A DNA stretch of 64,000 nucleotides from Allomyces arbusculus (taxonomy: Eukaryota > Blastocladiomycota > Blastocladiomycetes > Blastocladiales > Blastocladiaceae): the NCBI GenBank assembly GCA_027604705.1, contig JADHYV010000001.1:248001-312000 (forward strand), given 5' to 3'. Shown piece after piece: positions 44,961 to 55,699 of the stretch. Position 1 is the stretch's first letter. Each line of letters starts with the position of its first letter. Under the pieces are notes generated by a model. That model was given only the letters and a program-made list of their open reading frames with translations, was not told the DNA's origin and ran no database searches. The translations under genes were made by a program, and so were the position numbers.

Positions 44961-47100
44961 TCATGCTTGTGCGGGCTCCGCCGATGCTGCTTCCACTGGC
45001 ATCGCCGACACGTCGGTACTCGGTGCGAGCGAATACGGCACCATCAGCTTCCACCCTTTGCCGTGCGCCGGGCACTCGACTTGCAAGTCCTCGACAACCG
45101 CCTTATCCTTCATTGCGTCAATTGTAATCCCGCGCGCGTGCAGCCCAGCCGCGTTCTGCTTGAGCGTTTCGCTGCAGCAGTTTTTGCACAGGCCCTGCGC
45201 GCACTTGGCCGACGAGATGTTGAAGCACTTGGTGCAGCTCACTCCGCGACCTGATGCTACCCATTTTCAGTTCCACGGGCATCGAAAACGGAAAGAAGGG
45301 GAAGGCCGCACGCCAACGTACTCTTCTTGGTCACGGCCTCACGCTCCTTCTGCACTTCCTTGCGCTTGCGCTTGGCCAATTTGCGCTCCTGCCGTGCCTT
45401 GACGAGCTCCTCCCTCCGCTGCGCCTCCTCGGCGAGCTTGGCCTCCCTCTCCTCGGGCGTTAATGCTGCGTCGCCCTCGTTCAGCTCCTCCACGGTGTCC
45501 TGCGCCTGCTTGGCGGCCACTTCCACCGGGTCGCGCATGTATGGCTGGCACACCCACGATGGCAATTTCTTGTACCCGTTGGCGTCGTTGGGGATCTCGG
45601 ACGACGGGACGGTCACGTCCCACGACGACGCCTGCGCGATCGGCTCGAGAACCGCGCGCAACTGTGCCGTCACAGACTCGAACTGGTCCATCTTCACGGC
45701 CTTGGCGAGCTGGTCGCGCTGGTCGGGATAGTCGTTGATGCTATGTTACGTAACGAGGGGTCAGTGGGACGAATGGATGCTGAGCGGTGGAGCGTGGGAG
45801 ATCGCGCACCAGGAGCGGAATATCTTGAACAAGTGGCCGCGGACCATGCTCGGCGGCGTCGGGTACTGGCGACACAGCGCGAGGTACTCTTCGGCCATTT
45901 GCCAGACGGGCGGGTGGATGTTGCCGAAAATCGCGGGGTTGTAAAGGTTGCCCTCGGCTGACATGACGCCGTCGACGCCTGTCGCGTCGATGCACTTTTG
46001 AATGTCCTCGTAGTACAGGATCTGTTTAAAGAGGAAGTGTGCGTCAGTGTTGCGGTCAAGACGGAAGACTCAACGTCGAGTCGGCGTACATTGCCATTTG
46101 CAAAGACCGGGATCGACACGGCTTCCCTGAAAACGGAACCACCGAAAATCACGAAGTGGGTCAGTCTACATTCACGGTCAATCGAGAGGAACAGAAGCAA
46201 GACGGACTTGACGGCCTTGATCTTGGACCAGTCGGCCATGCCCGTGTTGTGGCCCTTTTGCTCGCGCAAACGGCCGTGAACTGTCAGCAACTGGCACCCG
46301 GCCTTTTCGAGCATCTTGGCGTACTCGACTGTCTTCTCCACCTCCGGGTAGACGCGGATCTTGCACGTCACGGGCACGGCGAGGTTTTCGTGAAGAAGGT
46401 TGACTGGTTGGCGACGAACGCAAGCAGGAGGTCAATCGTTTGGCCGTTTGTGCTCTAGATTGCTGGAACCAAGCGGCATACCGAGCTTGTAGATCAGGTC
46501 CCACTCCTCCATGAGGAACGAGCCGTAGTGGCCGCGCTTGGCAATGCCCTGCACGTGATGCAACGCGACAAATAATTGTATTGGTAAGAATTCACTTTTC
46601 ATAGTTCAAGTCCAAGTCTCGCCAAGACGTCAGGCGGCAAATAAGCCGTACCTGCGGACAGCCCAGGTTAATGTCGACGGCATCGCATTGGTTCTCGATG
46701 AGCTTGGCGGCGCGGAGCAGCGTCTCAGGATCATTTGCGCAAAACTAAAGGGGTTCCAGCACGTTGATGAGCTCAATATGCATAAGCGGTGCCGATTTTT
46801 TTTAGAATTCGCCCGCACCTGAGCAATCAGCGGCCTGTCCTCTTCAGACGTCGAGAAAAACTCGTTGCGGTACTCGGCGTTCTCCGAAAACAGGCGCGCG
46901 TGCAGCATCGGTGTGTAGGCCATGTGTGACCCGTATCGCGCTGACAATAGGCGCCACGTATGCTCAGACTGGTCGACCATGGGCGCGACAATGTGCTTGG
47001 CCGACTTGAGCACGCGACGGTAGAAGTCGTAGCCTGTGAGCTTGCGCGTTGTGGTAACGGCGGCTGTGGCCGCAGCGGCGGCGGCGGCGGGGCTGGTCAT
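44961..47100 (-). CDS. DUS1: tRNA-dihydrouridine synthase 1, eight exons
   Basis: FMN enzyme that reduces uridine to dihydrouridine at positions 16/17 of the tRNA D-loop. Exons (minus): 47100-46819, 46744-46652, 46548-46482, 46403-46208, 46126-46090, 46021-45810, 45740-45322, 45241-44961; 403 aa. The TIM barrel shows [45 protein letters not shown] with the catalytic Cys (GCPQ), [32 protein letters not shown], and [16 protein letters not shown] Lys/Glu-rich stretch leads to a C-terminal Cys cluster ([21 protein letters not shown]) like that of human DUS1L, probably zinc-binding. An upstream in-frame ATG (47268) would add about 56 residues; 47100 was preferred by alignment. Confidence 0.94.
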
Positions 47101-47724
47101 GGTCGCTTGGGTCGAGTCGTTTGCAATGTGTTGGGGGTCAAGAATATACTGGGGCGGCGAGGGCGGCGAGTAAATGTGAATGTGACCACTCGCCCTCGAC
47201 AACGGCGACGCGAATTGCGGTGCGCCGCTGTGGACACGGTCATGCCGCGCAGCGTGACTGGTTGCCATTGTGCGAGACTGCGCAAGACGCGTTGCGATCA
47301 GTTCGCCGTTGGCCCCTTTCTGCTGCAAGGGGACCGGCGGCACCAGCACGATCGACACCATCCCGCGACCTTCGCCGCGACGGCCATGAAAGGCAGCAAC
47401 CCCTTGCAAACCGCGCAAATGTAATTAATTACCAGGAAATGATCTAAGACGCGCAAACGCTCCATTCTGAGCTGCTATTAATGTCGCAGCTGTTGCCGAT
47501 GATAAGCTGCCTGCAAAAACTATCAGCACGGAACCGGCTTAGTTCGAGACCTGAAGTTCAACGACGGGAGCAGCTATATAGAAATCCTTTCTGATGGACG
47601 ACGACGAACCCGACTTCTTGCAAGACCCATCTGCAGGACTGACCGCAGCAGCAACCGACTGATCGACTCCAACCACGACGACAATAAGCGGATTACCTTA
47701 ATTTCTCGCTGCGGGGCCTTCAAC
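47101..47724. promoter_or_regulatory. Divergent promoter region, DUS1 / KAR5
   Basis: About 620 bases. A TATA-like ctatata lies at 47573-47579, about 150 bases before the KAR5 start. The right half is less GC-rich than flanking exons. Confidence 0.45.
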
Positions 47725-50234
47725 ATGTACCGAAGCGGCCTATTAGCGGTCCTTGTCCTGCTGTGGGCCGCCTTAGCAATCTACGCGACCGGGAATCCAG
47801 ACGCGGACCCGGCCTGGTTTTCATGGGGCTCAACAGTTGCAGTTGACCAAAAGGCCGCACAAGGGAGCGCGCCCGGCAGTACGGCTGTCTCTCGCTCGGA
47901 TTCGAGCACGCCGAGCTCTATTGATTTGGATAATCACGAAGGTTCGATACTTTGAGGCGAAACACTGGATGGTGGAGGACGCTCCTGACTCGAATGTGAT
48001 GGATTAGAATGGATTCAATCGATCCGCAAGCAGACCAAAGAGGAACTTGCGATGCTCGACTACGGGAAACGTAAGCCATTTCTCCTGTGTGATTTCTTCA
48101 TGAATGGCATTCTGAACATCTCTTGCAACCAGGGGCGATTCAACAATACGAGTCGCGCGGCGTGGATTGCTATCGAGATGCAGCCGTCACGCTCCAGCAA
48201 GGATGTCGTGAGCTGACCGTTTCGCAAGCGGAAAAGATCAGCTGTACGTGCAACTCAAGAATGCAGTCTTGTTGAGCGTTTCCAAGTCTTTTGATTCGCC
48301 TGTGGGCTTACTCTCGCCTAGATGCTGTCCGCTTGACGCTCTGCGAAATTGGCTCTGCCAACATATACGTTCCTCCGCAGTGCTTGCACGGCACGGTCGG
48401 TAACTCGTGTGTCGAGTACGGACTCCACTGGCCAATCAACTCCACCGCATCTTGCGCGCACTGACCATTCTCCGTGATAGGGCCCTTGCTCAAGTTCCGC
48501 AACTTTGGACGTCTTACTCGGGCTACTTTCGCGATGTCATGGCCATGTGCTACGCTGTGCGGCACCACATTGAGCGCGAGCTTGTCGAGGCGCTCTTCTA
48601 CAACTTGACGCTTACTCAGCTCGTCAACAACAACATGCTCAAGCAGCACACAGCCGACGTCGTGCAGCTGCACGTGCAGGAAATGGCAGCCTGGCGGCAA
48701 TTGCACGACCAGCAGTCGACGATCGCGTCGCAGACGGACCAGATTGTCGGGTGGACACGCGACCTGTCGTCGAACGTGACGCATCTCGCAGGCGACTTGG
48801 CCGCGGCACGGACCGTGGTGGACGGGATCGAACGCGCCCAGGAGGATGTCAAGGCGCGGTTTGATGCGTGGCGCGATGAGTCGGCCGCGTGGATGGCGCA
48901 CGTGCAGCGCGAGACGCGAGCTGCGCAGGTTGCTCTGACGACGGTCACGACAGATTTGGATACGGTGCGGTCCAAGGTCGCGGACGTGTCGACGGTGCAG
49001 GTTGAGGCGCGCGACGCGGTCATGCAGTTGGTGGTTCGTATATTCCTTTTCGACTCGGTGTCGCGTCGGTGTCGCGTCGGTGTCGTGAAACATTGGCGAT
49101 TGATGCGGTCATTTACCCATTTTTTAGCACTGGATCGACCTCTTCAAGCAGGTCGCTGAGAACCAAACGACTGTATTAGCCCAGGTGCGTTGCTGCTTTT
49201 CATCGCGCCCGAATCCCTGGCGCGTGAATGAAATTGACCCCCCCCCCCCCCGACCATGCAATCTAGTCATTCGAGACGCTGAACCAGCTCGCTGAATCAC
49301 ATCACGAGCGATGGCGCCGGTTCGCCGACCAGCAATTCTCGTGGGCCACGGCGGTACACGAGCAAACGACGGCACTCGTAACGGAGCAGCACGGTGTACT
49401 TCAGCGCATGACTGCCGAGTTCCGGACAATGGAGGCGATGCAGGCTCAGGTCCACACGCAGGTCCAGGACATGGCCACGGCCGTGGCCGCGCAGCGCGAG
49501 CAGGAGCAGGAGCGCATTGAGCAAATGGCCGGGTCGCTCGACAAGCTACATCAGTCAGTTGAGGCCACGTCGAAACACGTCGGGTTCGTTGTCGATTTGG
49601 CCGGCTTGCTGGTCGGTGCTGCCGAGAGCGTTCGATCCGTCGCTGCGCCTGTGATGGCCGCGTTTATCGTGGTGGTGATGGGCGTGATGCTCTTAAGCCC
49701 GAAGCGGCTGTTTGGACTGCTATTGGTGGGTGGAGCAGGTATGGGTTGATGAAGTATCGGCATTTTCAATCTGGTTTCGCATGCGACTGACCCGACGATA
49801 CCTTATTCTAGTAATCTGGGTTACGCGTTTATGGGCATCTCTCATGCCGTCGTTTCCTCTCGGCTCGTTCCTGGTTCCAAGTACCACGACGAGCGCGGGG
49901 CCTACTGATCCGCTTCCTGCCGACGACCTGCCGTGGAGGGGACCATCATTCGCCACGGTATTGATGGATTTCGGGCGACTGCCCTCGCTCGTCGCCATCC
50001 TCGTCGTGGTTCTCGTCTTTTTGGTACGGTCTTCGTTGCCCTTGACGCTGACCGTTCGATTGACCTGACGCTGAAAACGCGTAGTTTGTTATTTTCGCGC
50101 TGCTGGTTGTTACGTTCATCGTGCGGCTGTGGGCACGCCAATCTCGCGGCAAACGCGCGGTGGCGGAGATTGTGCCATACTCCTATGGCGCGGGCGCGGA
50201 ACTTGTGAGGTACTCGAGCGAGGAGGACCATTGA
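47725..50234 (+). CDS. KAR5: Nuclear fusion protein of the KAR5/GEX1/Brambleberry family
   Basis: Nuclear-envelope protein needed for nuclear membrane fusion after mating (yeast Kar5, plant GEX1, zebrafish Brambleberry). Exons: 47725-47941, 48008-48070, 48133-48243, 48322-48415, 48481-49033, 49128-49184, 49267-49738, 49812-50023, 50085-50234; 642 aa. An N-terminal signal (LLAVLVLLWAALAIYA) precedes the Cys-rich domain: VDCYRDAAVTLQQGCREL, LTLCEIGSANIYVPPQC, GNSCVEALAQVPQLWTSYSG, and YFRDVMAMCYAV. These have the family's spacing of conserved Cys and the WTSYSG signature. A long coiled coil follows (about 190-480), then three hydrophobic segments (AAFIVVVMGVMLL; LVAILVVVLVFL; FVIFALLVVTFIVRLW) and a short acidic end. 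All nine exons close in phase. Confidence 0.9.
49055..49085. repeat. 11-bp tandem repeat (about 2.8 units) in a KAR5 intron
   Basis: The unit tcggtgtcgcg is repeated almost three times inside the fifth intron of KAR5, shortly after the donor. Confidence 0.85.
49238..49251. repeat. Poly-C tract (14 C) in a KAR5 intron
   Basis: A run of 14 C lies in the sixth KAR5 intron, near the acceptor at 49266. It is a likely slippage and sequencing-error site. Confidence 0.9.
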
Positions 50235-50330
50235 AAGTAGGAAAGGGGGTAGACTAGGTGGAGAATATTGTACTCGATAAATTTCATGCTCTTGTATGCT
50301 CCAAAATGATACAAGCGGGTGAGCACAACA

Positions 50331-51564
50331 TTAGCAGGCAAACGACACGGCCGCCCATGTCGCCCAATGCGCAAACAAGTTGGCCGCGATGACCGACGAC
50401 AATGCTGTCCGGTAGGAGAGGGGAAATGCGACTGCCGCAATCGGAAAGTCGTTCAGTCAAGATCATAGTCAAAGAAAAGGCAAGTCCACCCAGCAAATAC
50501 CCACCACACAAGGCCTGCGCGTTGGTAAAGAGCACGTAAGCGTTGATGAGCCAGACGTAGGCGATATTCTCGGGGTCGAGTTTCGGCGGGTCCCAAACGA
50601 CCATAAGAATCAGGATCAGCTGGCCAAAGCTCGACAAGACCGAGGCCTCCCACAATCGCGCCCAAGGACGGGCACGGTCCTCACGCCGCGCAGATTTCCA
50701 GGTGACGAAGCGGCAAACTATTCCGACAACAGCGAAGGTAATGACCGATTCTACGCCACGAGAGTACGGTCGGCGTTAATTCGCCAACATCGAGTCGAGG
50801 GGGACCAAGGCCGGGTCGCGCACGTACCTAATGCTGTCGACAGCAGGACGTTCAGGTACTGGGAGAGAACCTCGCGGATCAGTTGCAACTGTGGCGGCAA
50901 AAGAACGACCCATGCTGATTGAATGGCCTCGGCCAAGTCCGATATTGGGAGAAGCGACAGAAGCGGAGCTGCGAGTGTCGCGAGCTGCTGACCCCAAGCC
51001 GTCGCTGCACCGCCGGATTCGCCACATACGGCAAGTGCGCCTGTTGCCCACCGCGTTGCGTACATGGCCGCGGACCTATCCACCTCCACCGCGCTAGCGG
51101 CCTTTTCCATGCGCAACAGCCGCGTATAGACGTCAAACAGCACGACAAGCAACCCGAACCGTGCGACGCGCAAGTCCACCCCATGGCGCGGCAACTCTGA
51201 CTGGCTGGCACGACCGCGGCGGTTAAAGAGAACGTGGCGGAATACTTGAGGTTTGTGCAGCAGCATGTCGATGGCCACGAGCACCGCGTCGCACTCGACG
51301 TACGTGTCGACAAAGGCCCCGCACGATACCTGCATGATCGCCGTGGCGACGACGCGAGTCAGCACGACGAAACGGAATATAGATGCTCGAGGGACGGCTT
51401 ACACATTGCTCGAGCTGCAAATTTCCCTTGCTATACGTGATGTAGAGCCGCTGCGCGGGCGTGCCGCATTGGATGCACCGGAACATGATGGGCTCGACGT
51501 TGTCATTTAATGCTGCATCGTTCTGGACATTATTGGCACTTGATGTTGCAGACGGTGTTGCCAT
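50331..51564 (-). CDS. ARV1: ARV1 lipid-homeostasis protein, four exons
   Basis: ER membrane protein involved in sterol and sphingolipid distribution and GPI-precursor handling. Exons (minus): 51564-51403, 51329-50828, 50750-50505, 50431-50331; 336 aa (yeast 321). The N-terminal ARV1 homology domain shows FRCIQCGTPAQRLYITYSKGN, EQCVSCGAFVDTYVECDAV, and LLHKPQVFRHVLFN, with the two CxxC pairs that probably bind zinc. Several hydrophobic segments follow, including LRVARFGLLVVLFDVYTRLL and GQLILILMVVW. The last intron (gtgggt donor) is chosen because it gives a hydrophobic end (ALSSVIAANLFAHWATWAAV) and closes the frame; without it the ORF reads a less plausible tail. The stop lies about 95 bases from that of KAR5. 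Confidence 0.91.
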
Positions 51565-51905
51565 TGTATAATTTGGCAGAGGTTGTTGGAGTGCGGTTGA
51601 TCTGTTGCACTGATCAGCGACTGGGCGATCGCAAGAGGCCGGGAACAGCCGACGCGAGCAACATTGTTGACAGTGGTGGGGTCGGCACGACTTTGATCCT
51701 TTCTCCTCCTCGCAGCAGCAGTAAGCAGCAGCAGCAAACCGAGACGGAATTATCTGGACCACGCTGAGCAGCATCGAGCACGACTCTGGCGCTCGTTTGC
51801 GCTTAGGATCAGCTTGAGGACGCCATTCACGATCGACAAATCACGTCGTGAACGGAAACTGCAGCCGGAACAGCATCGAGACGTTGACAATCAAACTCCA
51901 GCACA
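51565..51905. promoter_or_regulatory. Divergent promoter region, ARV1 / TPR protein
   Basis: About 340 bases between divergent starts, with CAG/CTG-type short repeats near 51715-51740. No TATA box recognised. Confidence 0.4.
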
Positions 51906-53680
51906 ATGAACCGAGTTCCCGCAATTATTGCTCGTCGTGTCGCATCTGCCGCCGGGATCCGACTCGCTGTGCAGCGCGCCGTTCCGGCCGTGGCCGCTGT
52001 TCAGGCTCGCACTGTGCCGATTCGAGCTCTGGCCACAGCTCCGCAAGATGCCGTGCCTGGACCAACGTCGAGTGGTCGTCGCGATTATGGCACGCCGCAG
52101 GAAGAGGATTCTCCCTGTACGTGATGGTTTCGTGGTGCTCGATTGTGCAAACCGACGCGTTTGCTCGAAAACATTGAGTATTGATCACTTTGACGCGAAT
52201 AGGGAGTATCCCGATGTATATCCTCTCGGGCCTGCTCATTTCTGGATCGATCTACTACGCCAACAACGCGACGCTCAAGCCCGAGGACCTCTACGAGATC
52301 GACGCTGATCCGCACGCCGTCTACGGCCCCGTCTCGGAACAGGCCCTCGCCGACGACGCCGCCGAGCGCGCGCTCCTGACGTTTGGCGACACGCTCTGGG
52401 CGCGCTTCCAAAACTGGTGGACCTACCCGTCCGCCGTGCGCACGCCACTGCGCAACGCCATTCTCTACCACAAGTACTTGCCCGACAGCGGGTCCGAGCA
52501 CGCTGGCGCGCAGGCTGAAGCGTTTTACCTGACCGCCTATGCGGCGGCGTGCGACGACACGACCGGCTGCTCGCTCGCGGTCCGTGCGGGGATCGCGCTC
52601 CAGATCGCGCAGTTCTACCGCGACCATACGCGCGCGCGCCGCGCGCTCGCGTGGTACCGTCGTGGCGCCGAGGCGCTTGCCGCGTGGTACCTTGCCGACG
52701 ACGAGCGCAATAACCACCGCCGGACCAAGATTGTCTGGGCGTCGCCCGCGGGCGCGGCGAAGCTCGAGCGCCTCGCGGCGGTCCTTGCCAACGAGGCGCA
52801 GGCGGCCGACGCAATGCGTCGCGGGCTCGGGGAGGCCGACGAGAAAAAGGTGGGCGATACTGGCGGTGCCGTTCCTGCCGTGGCCGAGTTCCTCTCGCCC
52901 GACGCCTACTACACGATGGCGCTGTCGACGCTCTTCCTCGCGCGCGACGCGCCGACCGCCGCGGATAACGCGGCCAACTACGAATCGGCCGTGCGCACGC
53001 ACCTCGAGCATGTCTTGCGGCACGTGGTCGTGACCCCGCCGCCCGCGCTCGTTGCCGCCGCGACACGCACGCTCGCGGTGCCCGGCGCCGCGGTCGACGA
53101 CCAACCTCTCGTCGCGAACGCTGGCGGGCGGCGTTCTGCGGCGCTCACGGCGCTCCTCGAGGAAATGGCGGCCTACTACAGCGCACGCGGCGACGCCGAG
53201 TACGCCGCGCCGCTGCGCCGGCTGCAACTCGCGCACATGCCGTCGACCGCCGCAGCCGACGCGCGCGACGTGCAGTGTCGTCGCGCGACGGTCCTCAATA
53301 ACCTCGCGGACGACTTGATCATGCTCGCGTACTTGGCGCGCCGTGAGGCCGAAGGGGCGACCGCCAAGGATGTGGCCGAGCGTGCGACGCGCCGCGGCGA
53401 TGCGCATTTGACGGAATCAATCAAGGTGTTGCAGCGCGCGCTCGATGCGTCGTCAGGCGCCGCGAAAAAATCACCCGAGTGCGGCGCGTGCCGCGTCGCG
53501 GTGCTGAATAATTTAGGCCGTGCGGAGGAGGAGGCCGGGGAGCCTGTGGCCGCGGCAAAGTACTTGCACAAGGCGCTGGCCGAGGCGCGTACGTTGGGGC
53601 TCGTGGACGCGCGCCGTGAAGTGCAGGTCAACTTGACGCGTGTCCAGGAGCAGGTGGCGACGGGCCGCAAGCGGAATTGA
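51906..53680 (+). CDS. Mitochondrial TPR membrane protein, possibly Mgr3-like
   Basis: Two exons (51906-52116, 52203-53680), 562 aa. The N-terminus is an Arg/Ala-rich mitochondrial targeting sequence (MNRVPAIIARRVASAAGIRL). A single helix (MYILSGLLISGSIYYA) follows near residue 75, then a long all-alpha region with TPR-like helix pairs, such as AGIALQIAQFYRDHTRARRA, LLEEMAAYYSARGDAEYAAP, and VLNNLGRAEEEAGEPVAAAK. The layout (targeting signal, one inner-membrane helix, TPRs) and length fit yeast Mgr3/Mgr3-like proteins, adaptors of the i-AAA protease. That assignment rests on architecture only. Codon usage is extremely GC-rich, which creates long antisense ORFs. Confidence 0.85.
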
Positions 53681-53952
53681 ACAGTTTAAAACGGGAGCAG
53701 GTGGAGTAAGGCGAGCTCGATATGATAATATAGCTGATGTTTTACGCCATATTCTCTGCGACGATGCAAACTTCATGTCATGACCGACAGGCAAAGAATG
53801 TCCTCTATGTGTTTTTTACTGCATGGCCCAGCAGGCAATTCAAAAGCGTGGGGAGAGAGACAGGCAAAACGGGGAAATCAAATCGAGATTTTGACGGGGA
53901 CAAAAGGGAACATGGATGTCATCATGCACCAAACCATCAGAAGCCGACAGGT

Positions 53953-55151
53953 CTAGGGCGTCGGGAGCAGCTTGAGGTAGTTGGACGGCGCAATGCCGAC
54001 CTGACCCTTGGAGTTGCGCGCCTGCCACCACCGGTTGCCGTGCGGGTTGGCAATTTCGAGGATCTGGGAACAAAATGGAGAGAAAGTAGGTCAGTTCTTT
54101 GGTAGGCAAGGTTCAGAGTGGAAAAGTGTGAACGTACCTCGTCCTTGCCGAACGACAGCTCCTGCGGGTCCGACTGATCGGCCGTGTAAGCAAAGAGTGC
54201 TTGCGCGCGGTAGTTGAACTGAATCGGTTCCAGTTCCGTCGGCGCATCACCCGCCGTCACCGACGATCCCGCCGCCGGTTCAGCCGCGGGCGCCACCTGC
54301 TGTTGCTGTTGCTGGCGCTGGTGCGCGACGGCCGCCGCGACCGGCACAGCCAGCGACAATGCCGCGGGCGTCGGCATCTTGATTGCGCCGTCGGGTGCCG
54401 TCACCGACTGGTTGGGCGCAACGCCCGAATTGTTGGTCGCGGGTACGTACGACAGTGGTGCCGTCGCGGAAACGGGCCCAATCGCCGACGTTGGCACGTT
54501 CAGCGGCGACATGATACTGCTCACAAGCGGCGGCAGTTGCGGCGCCGGGTTGGCGTTCTTACCGTCGGCCGGCGGACGACGACGCTCCTCGCGGCGCTGC
54601 GCGCGCGCATCGGCAATGGAAAGGGCGTCGAACCGCTCGACAAACGACACAATGACCGAGCCTTCGTCGGCCGTCAGGTACATGACCCAGGCAAATTGCG
54701 CGAGCAGGATCAGGATCGTGCCTACGGTGTGCGCTGCGAGTGCCGACCGCGTGCCTACCGTGTCGTCGGCCAGGTGCGACGCGACGGAACTCAATTTGTT
54801 ATGCATCGTCATGACGGTGTCGGTGAACCACACGAGCAAGACGGCATTGGCGATAAGGAAGTGCGCCATGGTTGCGCGGTACGGGCCAGCGTGCAGGTTA
54901 TCGGCCATGGCGAGTCCAAGCGTCGTGCAGGTCAGGGCCAGGGCGAGGATCAGCGAAAACCAGGCGAGTCCCGGAATCGTCACGACGTGCTCGTCGGCAG
55001 CGAGAACGCAGAGCGTGATAAAAGCGACGATCCACCCAACAATGCTCGCCACGGCAGTCACAGCCATGAAGACGGAGCCGGTGATGCGCGATGGCTGCCA
55101 CCACGAGCCGCCGCCGGACGACGGGATATTGATCGTAAGGCCGAACTTCAT
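53953..55151 (-). CDS. SHO1: High-osmolarity signalling membrane protein SHO1
   Basis: Plasma-membrane osmosensor/scaffold of the HOG MAPK pathway. Exons (minus): 55151-54138, 54063-53953; 374 aa (yeast 367). Four transmembrane helices occupy about residues 20-150 ([64 protein letters not shown]). A Pro/Gln-rich linker leads to a C-terminal SH3 domain, [20 protein letters not shown] then [20 protein letters not shown] and [12 protein letters not shown], split by a 74-nt intron. In yeast the SH3 domain binds the MAPKK Pbs2. The minus frame is open to an ATG at 55226, but alignment supports 55151 ([10 protein letters not shown]). Confidence 0.94.
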
Positions 55152-55699
55152 CGCGAGCGGCAGAGTGGACAAGAGTGGGCTTGGCGGTTGGCTTGTCGAA
55201 TTGGCGCCGGAATAAAGGTGGGGCAAGCGTTGGGTCTGCGCAGGTCGGCCGGTGTGCAGGTCGTTGGCGGGCCGGCTGCGGGTCTATGGCCAGTCCGGCT
55301 AGGCGTCGGCGGCGGTCCGTCTATGGTTTGGTGCCTTGCCGCTGTATTGCGGCAAGTCGCTCCAAACTGCTGGGTCGTGGTGGGTGCCGGCGTCGTCGGG
55401 AAAATCGCAGAATTTGTCGGTTGTCGGGCCGGGTCCGCGACCTGCGTTCCAATCGGGGCGGCGTCGGGGCGGCTGTGGCGAACCCAGTGTTGCCACGCAC
55501 GTGCCAGCGACGCGACGCGGTGTGGCCATGATCCTCGCTTGATCACGTCGGCCGCGCGCGCCCACCTCTTCCACCACGCCTGCATGCTGTCGTACTCGGC
55601 TCACTTGCTGCAATCCACACATCATCAACGTTTATTCTCGTTGAAGCCCCTAAGCTGCCCGCCCAGCCCCCACCACCGTGCCAAGCCCAGGTCTCCACC
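55152..55699. promoter_or_regulatory. Divergent promoter region, SHO1 / coiled-coil protein
   Basis: About 550 GC-rich bases; nothing recognised besides composition-driven ORFs. Confidence 0.4.

Noticed and set aside
52085-53407. 440-codon minus-strand ORF opposite the TPR protein
   Set aside because: Extremely Arg/Gly/Val-rich shadow of a very GC-rich coding strand; the sense frame has the targeting signal, helix and TPRs.
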